DNA of 64,000 nucleotides from NCBI RefSeq assembly GCF_025639805.1, contig NZ_CP106735.1:2637501-2701500 (forward strand). Reading direction: 5' to 3'. This stretch comes from Reichenbachiella carrageenanivorans (GTDB lineage Bacteria > Bacteroidota > Bacteroidia > Cytophagales > Cyclobacteriaceae). The notes under the pieces are model-generated. The model did not search any database, was not told where the DNA came from, and saw only the letters and a program-made list of their open reading frames with translations. Both the position numbers and the translations under genes were made by a program. Every line of letters starts with the position of its first letter. Position 1 is the first letter of the stretch. Shown here piece by piece: positions 44,730-52,713 of this stretch.

Positions 44730-45518
44730 ATGGCCATCGTTACATTTCTTTCTGATTTTGGACAATCCGATCATTACGTGGCTGCGGTGAAAGCAAGCAT
44801 CTTGAAAGAAAACCCTAATATCAAGATTGTTGACCTTTCTCATCAGATTTCGGTGGGAGATATAGGGCATGCTGCCTATGTGTTGGGAGCCGTTTTTCGT
44901 GATTTCCCAGAAGGTACTGTGCATGTTTTTGCTGTATCCAATACGACGAAACGCATTGTTAAAAATGTGGCGGTCAAACTGGAGAATCATATATTTATAG
45001 GAGAGGACTCGGGATTGATCTCGCTGCTAAGTGAAGATCGCCCTGCAGCTGTAGTAGATATCAATGGGGTGAAGCCAGTACGATCGCCATTTATAGCTAA
45101 AACTTTATTTGGCCCCTTGGCAGGAAAAATAGCTAGTGGCAAGGATATTCAGGATTTTGGGAAGCGTTTAGATGACATCGAGCGTTTGATGCCTTCACGA
45201 GCTAAAGCAACCAAGAAACAAATCGCAGGCAATGTGATTCGAATAGATCATTATGGGAATTTGATTACCAATATTTTGAAAACGGACTTTGATGCCATAT
45301 GGAAAATCAACGATCATTTCCCGTATGTGATTAATTTTAGACGGGAGAAAGTATTGCAATTGCATAATCATTATTCGGATGTGACTTCGGGCGAATGTTT
45401 TGTCTTATTCAACTCTATGGGACGATTACAAATTGGTATCAATCAAGGTAGGGGAGCAGAGTTGCTAGGATTGATGATAGGAGATCAGGTATTTATTGAC
45501 TTTACTATAGACTCATGA
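44730..45518 (+). CDS. SAM hydroxide adenosyltransferase (DUF62)
   Basis: A 262-residue protein of the DUF62 / fluorinase-like family. It would hydrolyse S-adenosylmethionine to adenosine and L-methionine using a metal-free active site. The N-terminus TFLSDFGQSDHYVAAVKASI with conserved Asp and the C-terminal beta-barrel (RIDHYGNLITNI) match. A TATTTTTG element at 44688-44695 may be the -7 promoter. The next gene overlaps its stop by four bases (ATGA). Confidence 0.92.
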   Translation: MAIVTFLSDFGQSDHYVAAVKASILKENPNIKIVDLSHQISVGDIGHAAYVLGAVFRDFPEGTVHVFAVSNTTKRIVKNVAVKLENHIFIGEDSGLISLLSEDRPAAVVDINGVKPVRSPFIAKTLFGPLAGKIASGKDIQDFGKRLDDIERLMPSRAKATKKQIAGNVIRIDHYGNLITNILKTDFDAIWKINDHFPYVINFRREKVLQLHNHYSDVTSGECFVLFNSMGRLQIGINQGRGAELLGLMIGDQVFIDFTIDS

Positions 45519-45811
45519 TCATACGCATCGTCAGGATGACATTTGAGGATCAATACGTAGATCGATTTCTAGAGATTTTTGACATGAGCAAAGAGAAAAT
45601 TAGATCGTTTCCTGGGTGTCGGCATTTAGAGCTCTTGGTAGACGTTCAACATCCAAATATTTTTAGCACTTACAGTATGTGGGAAAATGAATCTGATTTG
45701 AATAAATATCGTGATTCTGAGCTTTTTGGGCAGGTATGGCCAGATACTAAGAAGCTTTTTGCTGCACCTGCTGTAGCAAATTCATACTATCAGAAAATAA
45801 AATTAGGCTGA
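45515..45811 (+). CDS. ABM-domain (antibiotic biosynthesis monooxygenase) protein
   Basis: A 98-residue dimeric alpha/beta-barrel protein. The pattern VRMTFEDQYVDRFLEIFD, then FPGCRHLELLVD and TYSMWENESDLNKYRDSE is that of ABM proteins, which include quinol monooxygenases and haem-degrading enzymes; the active residues cannot be assigned. It overlaps the preceding gene by 4 bases and is likely translated with it. Confidence 0.88.
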   Translation: MIIRIVRMTFEDQYVDRFLEIFDMSKEKIRSFPGCRHLELLVDVQHPNIFSTYSMWENESDLNKYRDSELFGQVWPDTKKLFAAPAVANSYYQKIKLG

Positions 45812-45919
45812 TTTCATTCGAGCTATTGACTTCTTGAAATTCTTTAGATATGTTTGCATCCCTTTTGAAAGAGAGGATACCAGAGTGCAACTTTTATAAT
45901 ACTAAAAGTGCCGTATAAT

Positions 45920-46001
45920 GCCCAGGTGGCGGAACTGGTAGACGCGCTAGACTCAAACTCTAGTGGCTTCGGCCGTGCCGGTTCGATTCCGGCCCTGGGT
46001 A
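45920..46001 (+). tRNA. tRNA-Leu (CAA anticodon)
   Basis: A type II tRNA of 82 bases. The acceptor stem is GCCCAGG with CCTGGGT (closing G-T pair) and discriminator A. The anticodon stem CTAGA/TCTAG encloses the loop CTCAAAC, with anticodon CAA at 45954-45956, which reads UUG. A variable arm (TGGCTTCGGCCG) and T-arm GGTTCGATTCC follow. No CCA is encoded. A strong terminator follows immediately. Confidence 0.97.
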
Positions 46002-46003
46002 CT

Positions 46004-46046
46004 AAAACCCCTGATAATCCATTGATTGTCAGGGGTTTTGTTTTTT
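46004..46046 (+). terminator. Rho-independent terminator of tRNA-Leu
   Basis: AAAACCCCTGA (46004-46014) pairs perfectly with TCAGGGGTTTT (46029-46039) and runs into TTTTGTTTTTT. Confidence 0.93.
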
Positions 46047-46049
46047 AAT

Positions 46050-46069
46050 GGTGGCAAGTTTGGTGGCAA
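46050..46069. repeat. Tandem GGTGGCAA repeat beside tRNA-Leu
   Basis: GGTGGCAA occurs at 46050-46057 and 46062-46069, spaced 12 bases start to start, just after the tRNA terminator. Such short repeats next to a tRNA may be arm-type or core sites left by an integrated element; no integrase is present. Confidence 0.35.
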
Positions 46070-46221
46070 CAATTTTTGAAATATTTGTTTTTTGCTTTTA
46101 AATGGCTCAGAATTCATTCGAATAACACACCTTCGTGATCATTTTTTCATCAGATTGGATTCAGTTAAATCCTTTAAAGTCGTATTTATGATATTGTACA
46201 AATCGATTATTTTTGTGAGCT

Positions 46222-47076
46222 ATGAAGTTGGTCCTAAAGGAAGAAGACAATTTTTTAAATGATAGATTAAACATCGTCAAGAAGGAAATCCCTTGTTTAG
46301 ATTCTTCATGGCATTATCATTCACAGTATGAGCTGCTGTACATCTCAAAAAGCTCGGGTATTCGTTTTGTAGGAGATAGTGTGTCTCAGTTTTCTGCTGG
46401 AGATTTGGTGTTGGTAGGGCCATATTTGCCGCACTTGTGGCGAAACGATGCGACCTACTATCAAGACAAGACCAATAAGGTGAATACCATCATTTTTAAG
46501 TTTACTAAAAATTTCTTGGGAGAGGGCACCTTTGAGCAGCCAGAATTTTCCGACATCAATTCCATCTTGGAACAGTCCAAATTCGGTGTCTGTTTCGATG
46601 CCTCTATCAGCTCAGTGTTGCACGACGAGTTGATTAATATAGTTGATTTATCACCAGTAGAGAAGTCTATAAAATTGCTCAATATCCTGCATCGATTATC
46701 TATATCGGATAAGAAAATCGTATTGTCCTCTTCGGATATGCGTCAATATACGTCCGAAAACTCAGATCGTCTGGACTCGGTATTGAAGCATATATCCGAT
46801 CACTATGCAAGCAATATTACACTCAACGATGTCGCAGATATTGCCTGTATGACGACCAATTCTTTTTGTAGGTTTTTTAAGAAAATGACTAATAAGTCGT
46901 TTACCCAATTTTTGAATGAAGTAAGAATAAGAAACGCTTCGCGTATTCTTGTGCAAGAGGATCAGGCCGTGACCGAAATTTGCTACATGGTAGGGTACAA
47001 TTCAGTTACTAATTTTAATAAGCAGTTTAAGCAAATCATGGGGACTACCCCTCAGAATTACCGAAAAACACTATAA
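46222..47076 (+). CDS. AraC family regulator of the sugar-acid cluster
   Basis: A 284-residue regulator. The N-terminal cupin-type sensor has SWHYHSQYELLYISKSSG and the C-terminal AraC domain (about 190-284) has two HTHs (LNDVADIACMTTNSFCRFFK and VTEICYMVGYNSVTNFNKQF), ending in GTTPQNYRK. A TATTTTTG box at 46208-46215 may be its -7 promoter. It lies upstream of, and in the same direction as, the transporter and enzyme genes, so it probably controls them. Its ligand is unknown but is likely a pathway sugar. Confidence 0.92.
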   Translation: MKLVLKEEDNFLNDRLNIVKKEIPCLDSSWHYHSQYELLYISKSSGIRFVGDSVSQFSAGDLVLVGPYLPHLWRNDATYYQDKTNKVNTIIFKFTKNFLGEGTFEQPEFSDINSILEQSKFGVCFDASISSVLHDELINIVDLSPVEKSIKLLNILHRLSISDKKIVLSSSDMRQYTSENSDRLDSVLKHISDHYASNITLNDVADIACMTTNSFCRFFKKMTNKSFTQFLNEVRIRNASRILVQEDQAVTEICYMVGYNSVTNFNKQFKQIMGTTPQNYRKTL

Positions 47077-47259
47077 GTAAGCTTCAATAGAAGTATGATA
47101 AGCTTTAAAACAGCTGGCTTTGAGCTGGTTAACGAGTTTGTTGTGAATGGTGGAGGATAATTAAGGGAAGGTTTAGGGGTAAAATAGGGCAGACAACGGG
47201 TAAATTAAACCAACCTCTTTGCCTCCTGATTCAGTTTTTTTGTAAAAAAGAAAATTGAA

Positions 47260-48264
47260 ATGGAATTTGTTTTACCCTTTATCCTCGTCTTGTTCGCCAG
47301 TTTCTTCCAAGGTACATTTGGCCTAGGTATGAAGCATATCGCTCCTCTGAAATGGGAGGCATGGTGGCTCCTTCACTCATTTGTCGCTATGATCTTCGTG
47401 CCCATGGTATGGGCGTCTATCGTAGTGCCAGACCTATTTGATGTCATAGCACAGACGGACAATGCTGCGCTTTCATCTGCCATGCTCTATGGTTTTTTGT
47501 GGGGTATTGGGGGTATCCTTTTTGGAGTCAGTGTAGAGTATACAGGTATTTCCATTACATACGGTATCGTGATGGGGCTAGCAGCCTCTATGGGTTGTGT
47601 CATTCCATTGATTCAGATCGATGGAGCCATGAATCAACCAGCTTTCCCTATTATACTTATTGGTGTTACACTCTTGTTAGTAGGTGTTGCCATTACAGCT
47701 ATAGCAGGTGTACAGCGAGATAAAAAGCAAACAGATGTAGATCAAACAGGGAAGTCGATCAAAGTAGGTATCCTGATCGCAGTTGCTAGTGGAGTCTTGT
47801 CTGCATTTCTAAATGTAGGTTTTTCTAATGCAGCACCTGTAGCAGACATAGCAATTAACCAATTTGGAGCAGGCCCTCGGGATGCTAGTTTGGCGGCTTG
47901 GGTAGTTGTACTCATCGGAGCGTTTGCTATGAATGGCGGTTACGCTTTATTCTTATTGGTTAAAAATAATTCGTGGAGTTCTTACCGAGTATCCAATAGT
48001 GGCAAGGCTTATAAGTGGGCTATTCTTGCAGGTGTATTTTGGTTTGCCGCGCTTGGCGTATATGGACAAGGAGCTGCCCTTATGGGGAGTCTAGGTCCTG
48101 TGATCGGTTGGCCTATTCTTCTAGGGCTGGCACTAGTCATTAGTAATATATGGGCGTACAGAGGGGGAGAATGGCAGAATGCCCAAAAGCCATTCAAAAT
48201 TTTATTAGCAGGACTAATAGTGTTGATCATTGCTATTTGTATTCTGGGATACGCCAATTATTAA
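47260..48264 (+). CDS. RhaT-family sugar/H+ symporter
   Basis: A 334-residue protein with ten hydrophobic helices, of the L-rhamnose/H+ symporter RhaT family (DMT superfamily). The N-terminal FASFFQGTFGLGMKHIAPLKWEAW is family-specific, where K and W lie in the sugar path. Rhamnose genes are absent here; the neighbours point to another 6-carbon sugar, such as 3,6-anhydrogalactose, as substrate. It is followed after 13 bases by the enolase-superfamily gene. Confidence 0.87.
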   Translation: MEFVLPFILVLFASFFQGTFGLGMKHIAPLKWEAWWLLHSFVAMIFVPMVWASIVVPDLFDVIAQTDNAALSSAMLYGFLWGIGGILFGVSVEYTGISITYGIVMGLAASMGCVIPLIQIDGAMNQPAFPIILIGVTLLLVGVAITAIAGVQRDKKQTDVDQTGKSIKVGILIAVASGVLSAFLNVGFSNAAPVADIAINQFGAGPRDASLAAWVVVLIGAFAMNGGYALFLLVKNNSWSSYRVSNSGKAYKWAILAGVFWFAALGVYGQGAALMGSLGPVIGWPILLGLALVISNIWAYRGGEWQNAQKPFKILLAGLIVLIIAICILGYANY

Positions 48265-48277
48265 GAAAGATAGTACC

Positions 48278-49447
48278 ATGAAAATAGCTAAAATTGAACC
48301 ATTCGTCATTTTTCATCAACTAGATACGCCGTTCTATTTTTCTCAATGGCAATACGATACACGTAAAATTTGCATCGTCAAGATTACCTTAGAAGATGGA
48401 ACCTACGGCTGGGGGGAAGGGTATGGGCCTGCTAGTGTGATCAAGTCAGGGGTAGAGTTTTTCTCCTCATTTATCATAGGTATGTCGGCACTTGAACACG
48501 AAAATGTGTGGCAAGAGATGTATCTACGATCGATGGATTATGCCAGAAGTGGCATCTTGCAAGCGGCCATCAGTGCCATCGATATCGCATTGTGGGATAT
48601 CAAAGGTAAGCTGCTGGATCAGCCAGTATCTGTTTTGCTAGGAGGCGTAAAAAACCCAAAAATAGAGCCCTATGCTACGGGATTGTATTTCGAGAGAGTA
48701 GCAGATTTAGAAAAAAAATTGGTAGACGAAGCTTTGCTATACAAGCGGCAGGGATTCAAAGCCACTAAAATGAAAGTGGGTTTGAGTATCGAGGAGGACT
48801 TGAGGTACATCAAAGCCATTCGAGAAGCGATAGGGCCAGAGATGAGGTTGATGATAGACGCGAACCATGCATATTCATACCAAGAGGCACTCAAACTTTC
48901 GCTTGCGGCAGAACAGTACGACATCAGCTGGTTCGAAGAGCCAGTGTCTCCTGAGGATTACGAAGGCTATCGAAAGCTCAGAGAAAAAACAAAAATCCCG
49001 ATTGCAGGAGGGGAATGTGAATATCTTAAATTTGGTTTTAAGCGCTTGTTGGAAAATGAATGTGTGGATATCGTACAGCCTGATATATGCGCGGCTGGTG
49101 GACTGACAGAAGCCAAGCGTATCGCCACGCTGGCACAGGTATATAGCAAGGATGTGGTGCCGCACTCATGGGGCACATGGATTGCGATCAGTGCTGCGGC
49201 ACATTTTGTGGCCAATTTGGACAAAAACCCTGGCAGGATGTATGGAGACCTACCAACAATGGAACTAGACCGCACAGAAAACGCACTCAGAGACGAAGTA
49301 ACGAAACATGAATTGCTGATCGAAAAAGGAATTTTGCACGTGCCTAATACACCTGGTTTAGGCGTGGAAGTGTGTGATCAAGCATTAGAGAAATATTTAT
49401 TTAAAGAAGAAATTAAAGATGAATCAGTCGTTGAAATTCGGGAATAA
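48278..49447 (+). CDS. Enolase-superfamily enzyme, likely 3,6-anhydrogalactonate cycloisomerase
   Basis: A 389-residue mandelate racemase / muconate lactonizing type enzyme. The start is ATG at 48278 (MKIAKIEPFVIF); an upstream open frame is not needed. The KMKVG motif supplies the base Lys, the metal ligands are Asp in MIDANHAY, Glu in WFEEPVSPED and Glu in AGGECEY, and the second base is His in VVPHSWGT. By family alone it might be a sugar-acid dehydratase (galactonate-type). Next to an aldehyde dehydrogenase and KDGal kinase, 3,6-anhydrogalactonate cycloisomerase is more likely. Its last 29 bases overlap the start of the aldehyde dehydrogenase gene. Confidence 0.82.
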   Translation: MKIAKIEPFVIFHQLDTPFYFSQWQYDTRKICIVKITLEDGTYGWGEGYGPASVIKSGVEFFSSFIIGMSALEHENVWQEMYLRSMDYARSGILQAAISAIDIALWDIKGKLLDQPVSVLLGGVKNPKIEPYATGLYFERVADLEKKLVDEALLYKRQGFKATKMKVGLSIEEDLRYIKAIREAIGPEMRLMIDANHAYSYQEALKLSLAAEQYDISWFEEPVSPEDYEGYRKLREKTKIPIAGGECEYLKFGFKRLLENECVDIVQPDICAAGGLTEAKRIATLAQVYSKDVVPHSWGTWIAISAAAHFVANLDKNPGRMYGDLPTMELDRTENALRDEVTKHELLIEKGILHVPNTPGLGVEVCDQALEKYLFKEEIKDESVVEIRE

Positions 49448-50864
49448 AAAACTTTACATAAACGGAGAATTGAGAGATGCTTCTAATGGAAAAACCTTTG
49501 AAGTAATCTGCCCTGCGGACGAAACAGCTATCGCCACCATCGCATGGGCGAGCAAAGAAGATACTGAATTGGCACTGAAAAGTGCAAAGCAAGGATTTGA
49601 CTATTGGTCAAAACTGCCTTTGGCTGAGCGCCAGGAATGGATTGGCAAACTCAGAGATAAGTTATTAGAAAACAGTGATTTGCTTCGTGAAAGTATCATG
49701 TACGAAATGGGCAAAACTTGGGAAGGGTCTGAAGAGGATTTGACCAGTATTACCAATTCGCTACAGTACTATTCGGACGAGATGAATAATCGTCAGGATA
49801 TTCCGATTGCAGACAAAGAAGGAACCCATGAGCACCGTATTGTGCAGCAGCCTTTGGGAGTGTCGGTTGCCTTTTTGGCATACAATTTCCCTCTGCTCAA
49901 CTTAGGATTCAAATTAGGTCCAGCACTCGCAGCGGGATGTAGTGTGATCTTAAAACCTTCAGAATTTTCGCCAGTATCAGCCTATATCATAGGCGAAATT
50001 TGTGCGGAAATCGGTTTCCCGAAAGGGGTAATCACCGTGATATGTGGGGACCTGCCAAACGTAGGGATACCGCTTTGTGAAAGCAAAATACCTAGCCTGA
50101 TCACCATGATCGGGTCTACAGAGACGGCACAAAAGCTGATCGAGCAGAGCAGTAAAACATCGATCAAGCGCTATAGCATGGAGTGCGGTGGCAATGCCCC
50201 TTTCATCGTGTTTGATGATGCGGACTTGGACTTGGCGATCACCCATGGTGCGGCCTTGAAAATGGGTAACTCAGGTCAAATCTGCGTGGCACCTAATCGC
50301 TTTTTCATTCACGAGTCGGTAATCGATGCTTTTACAGCTGGTGTGGCTGAGAAATTCGAAAACGCAAAAGTGGGATTTGGTAGAGAAAATAAGCCAGATA
50401 TGGGGCCGCTGACCAACCAACGGTCTGTGGAGAAAGTATCACACATCGTGAAAGAAGCTCAGAATCAAGGGGGAAAACTAGTGACTGGCGGCAAGCCGAA
50501 AGAAGGTCCAGGTTATTACTTTGAACCCACAGCGATCCGCTTGGACAACCAAGAGGCAGCGATTTTGCAAGAAGAAATTTTCGGGCCAGTAGCCATCATT
50601 GTGCCTTTCAAAACCAAGGAAGAAGTGATCGAGTTGGCCAACAACACAGATGCAGGATTGGCGTCTTATGTGTATTCTAAAAAGGAAGAGAATTTGAACT
50701 ATTTCATCGAACATTTGGCTTTTGGTGAAGTCCACCTCAATGGCTTGAAATTCGATATTTATTTGCCACACGGCGGAATCAAAAACAGTGGTATTGGTGT
50801 AGATTGCTCAAACTATGCACTTGATGATTACCTAATCAGAAAGCGAGTAACCAAAGCACTATAA
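49419..50864 (+). CDS. NAD(P)-dependent aldehyde dehydrogenase, likely 3,6-anhydrogalactose dehydrogenase
   Basis: A 481-residue ALDH. Catalytic Glu255 is in MECGGNAPF and the nucleophile Cys289 in NSGQICVAPNRF. NAD(P)-binding motif LKPSEFSPVSA is near residues 185-195. Full-length. The sequence is closest in feel to succinate-semialdehyde or alpha-ketoglutaric-semialdehyde types, so the substrate is inferred from neighbours: oxidation of 3,6-anhydrogalactose to 3,6-anhydrogalactonate. It overlaps the cycloisomerase gene by 29 bases and the kinase starts 4 bases after its stop. Confidence 0.85.
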   Translation: MNQSLKFGNKKLYINGELRDASNGKTFEVICPADETAIATIAWASKEDTELALKSAKQGFDYWSKLPLAERQEWIGKLRDKLLENSDLLRESIMYEMGKTWEGSEEDLTSITNSLQYYSDEMNNRQDIPIADKEGTHEHRIVQQPLGVSVAFLAYNFPLLNLGFKLGPALAAGCSVILKPSEFSPVSAYIIGEICAEIGFPKGVITVICGDLPNVGIPLCESKIPSLITMIGSTETAQKLIEQSSKTSIKRYSMECGGNAPFIVFDDADLDLAITHGAALKMGNSGQICVAPNRFFIHESVIDAFTAGVAEKFENAKVGFGRENKPDMGPLTNQRSVEKVSHIVKEAQNQGGKLVTGGKPKEGPGYYFEPTAIRLDNQEAAILQEEIFGPVAIIVPFKTKEEVIELANNTDAGLASYVYSKKEENLNYFIEHLAFGEVHLNGLKFDIYLPHGGIKNSGIGVDCSNYALDDYLIRKRVTKAL

Positions 50865-50868
50865 ACGC

Positions 50869-51813
50869 ATGAGCGTATCAGAATACTTTATCAGCTGTGA
50901 CTGGGGTACTTCCAATTTTAGACTTAGATTGGTAGAGAGCCAAACTTTAAAGGTTTGTTATGAACATCGTACGTCTGTAGGAGTGAAGTCGCTTCATGAG
51001 CAATATATAGCACAAGGAGGAGGAGACCAATTGCAGTTTTTTGCTGATTATCTAAGTAGGGAATTGACTCATTTTCCAGAAGGAAGTCGAGCATATCAAA
51101 TCGTAGCATGTGGTATGGCATCGGCAAACATTGGACTCAAAAATTTAGCGTACGCTTCTTTGCCTATAACGGCTGACGGGCAGAGCCTTTTGGCAGAGTC
51201 CTTAACTTTGAATGGTTTACAGATATTGTTGGTGTCTGGTGTGAAAGCTCAAGACAGCATGATGCGGGGGGAGGAAATTCAAGCCGTTGGGTTAGCGGGT
51301 CATTTGCAGCATTATGAACAAGCTATCTTGCTGCTGCCTGGTACGCATAGCAAACATATTCACTACGCGGATGGAGCGTACCATGCGTTTAGTACCTATA
51401 TGACTGGCGAATTATTTGACATCCTGACTAAGCAGAGTTTGCTGGCCAGTTCGGTAGCGGCCAGTGTATGGACTGCCGACCGTCAAGGAGCCTTTGAAGA
51501 AGGCGTGAAGTTGGGACTACAAGGTCAGATGAATAGTAGTTTGTTTAAGATCAGAGCCAAGGAAATACTTGATGGACAAGACAAAAAAGACAATTATTAT
51601 CTACTTAGCGGCCTGCTGATTGGAGACGAATTGGCTTCGCTGCAAGGTACGAACCAGCAGGTGGTCATGGCTGCGGCTAGTCCTATATTCGACTTGTATC
51701 GTCTAGCTTTGAATACTTTTTTACCGTCGGGTCAATTGGTTTTGCTCGGAGAAAAAGTGCAGGAAGAAGCCTTATTGGCAGGACAAAGGAAAATATTGAC
51801 ATATCATGAATAG
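50869..51813 (+). CDS. dgoK: 2-dehydro-3-deoxygalactonokinase (DgoK family)
   Basis: A 314-residue ASKHA-fold sugar kinase of the DgoK family. It phosphorylates 2-keto-3-deoxygalactonate (KDGal) to KDPGal with ATP. The family N-terminus ISCDWGTSNFRLRLVES contains the phosphate-1 loop with Asp. LLPGTHSKHIH at about 157-168 is the phosphate-2-region signature. The C-terminus overlaps the aldolase start by 8 bases, a sign of translational coupling. Confidence 0.9.
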   Translation: MSVSEYFISCDWGTSNFRLRLVESQTLKVCYEHRTSVGVKSLHEQYIAQGGGDQLQFFADYLSRELTHFPEGSRAYQIVACGMASANIGLKNLAYASLPITADGQSLLAESLTLNGLQILLVSGVKAQDSMMRGEEIQAVGLAGHLQHYEQAILLLPGTHSKHIHYADGAYHAFSTYMTGELFDILTKQSLLASSVAASVWTADRQGAFEEGVKLGLQGQMNSSLFKIRAKEILDGQDKKDNYYLLSGLLIGDELASLQGTNQQVVMAAASPIFDLYRLALNTFLPSGQLVLLGEKVQEEALLAGQRKILTYHE

Positions 51814-52456
51814 TAAGGATGAATTTTCGTGGGAAGCTTTCCACAAAGCACCTATTGTAGGGATTATACGTGGAATGGATATAGATTCGGTGAGAGGGAT
51901 CGCGCAGGCGTATCTGGATGCTGGTCTATATACCTTGGAAGTGACTATGAATACTGCAGGGGCAAGTGAAATCATCGCAGCGATTCGTAGTGAGTTTCCT
52001 GCGCTCAATGTAGGTGCTGGTACAGTTTGCACCGTTTCAGATTTTAAAAAAGCCATCGATGCGGGTTCGCAGTTTATCGTGACGCCGATCATCGATGAAG
52101 AGGTGATCAAAAGTGCCGTTGCGCAGCAAATACCCATATTTCCAGGGGCGTATTCACCCACAGAGATATATAAGGCTTGGTCGTTGGGTGCTTCGGCAGT
52201 CAAGGTATTTCCAGCCACGCAATTGGGTGTCCAGTATATCAAGGATGTATCGGCTCCACTCAACGACATTAAGTTATTGCCTACGGGCGGTGTGTCTCAA
52301 GACAATATCAAATCATTTTTTGAGGCAGGCGCTGTAGGTGTGGGTATGGGCAGTTCTTTGCTTCACAAGGAACTGATCAAAGCCAAAGACTTCGAAGGGT
52401 TGGCAGCACATTTCTCAAGTATTAAAGCCGAGATACAGCTTTTTATTTCCAACTAA
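51806..52456 (+). CDS. KDPG/KDPGal aldolase
   Basis: A 216-residue class I aldolase of the Eda/DgoA family. It cleaves 6-phospho-2-keto-3-deoxy sugar acids into pyruvate and glyceraldehyde-3-phosphate. GIIRGMDIDS opens the barrel; catalytic Glu is in YTLEVTMN and the Schiff-base Lys in ASAVKVFPATQLG; the phosphate site is LLPTGGVSQDN. Whether it favours KDPG or KDPGal cannot be told by eye, but the adjacent dgoK suggests KDPGal. Confidence 0.9.
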   Translation: MNSKDEFSWEAFHKAPIVGIIRGMDIDSVRGIAQAYLDAGLYTLEVTMNTAGASEIIAAIRSEFPALNVGAGTVCTVSDFKKAIDAGSQFIVTPIIDEEVIKSAVAQQIPIFPGAYSPTEIYKAWSLGASAVKVFPATQLGVQYIKDVSAPLNDIKLLPTGGVSQDNIKSFFEAGAVGVGMGSSLLHKELIKAKDFEGLAAHFSSIKAEIQLFISN

Positions 52457-52713
52457 AGTCCAATTCTACAGCAACAGTTGAAAAGTCTCTATAGCTACTG
52501 TGGTGTTTTTTAAAACCACTCTTTGTTGCTTCTAACTCTGTAGTTTAAAATGTTTTCAGGTGTTTCGTGTCGGCTTCTACCAACTCAGTGACCAGCCAAA
52601 TTTTTAATGACTTTAAACCTTGATTTTTTAGCTTCGGATTCTTTTGTAATTGACATTTCGTTTCTTAGTTACTTACATTAACGTGGAGTTGGGTGGTGAT
52701 TTGATAGGGTGAT
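52457..52713. other. Gap between sugar cluster and nhaC
   Basis: About 257 bases. A possible minus-strand 23-codon reading frame (starting MSITKESEAKKSRFKVIKN) is too short to support as a gene. No hairpin terminator or repeat is evident. Confidence 0.5.

Noticed and set aside
51772..52269. Minus-strand open frame of 165 codons within the aldolase gene
   Set aside because: Shadow of a well-recognised KDPG-type aldolase.
52457..52713. Minus-strand 23-codon frame in the gap before nhaC
   Set aside because: Too short, no recognisable homology and no promoter or ribosome-binding evidence.
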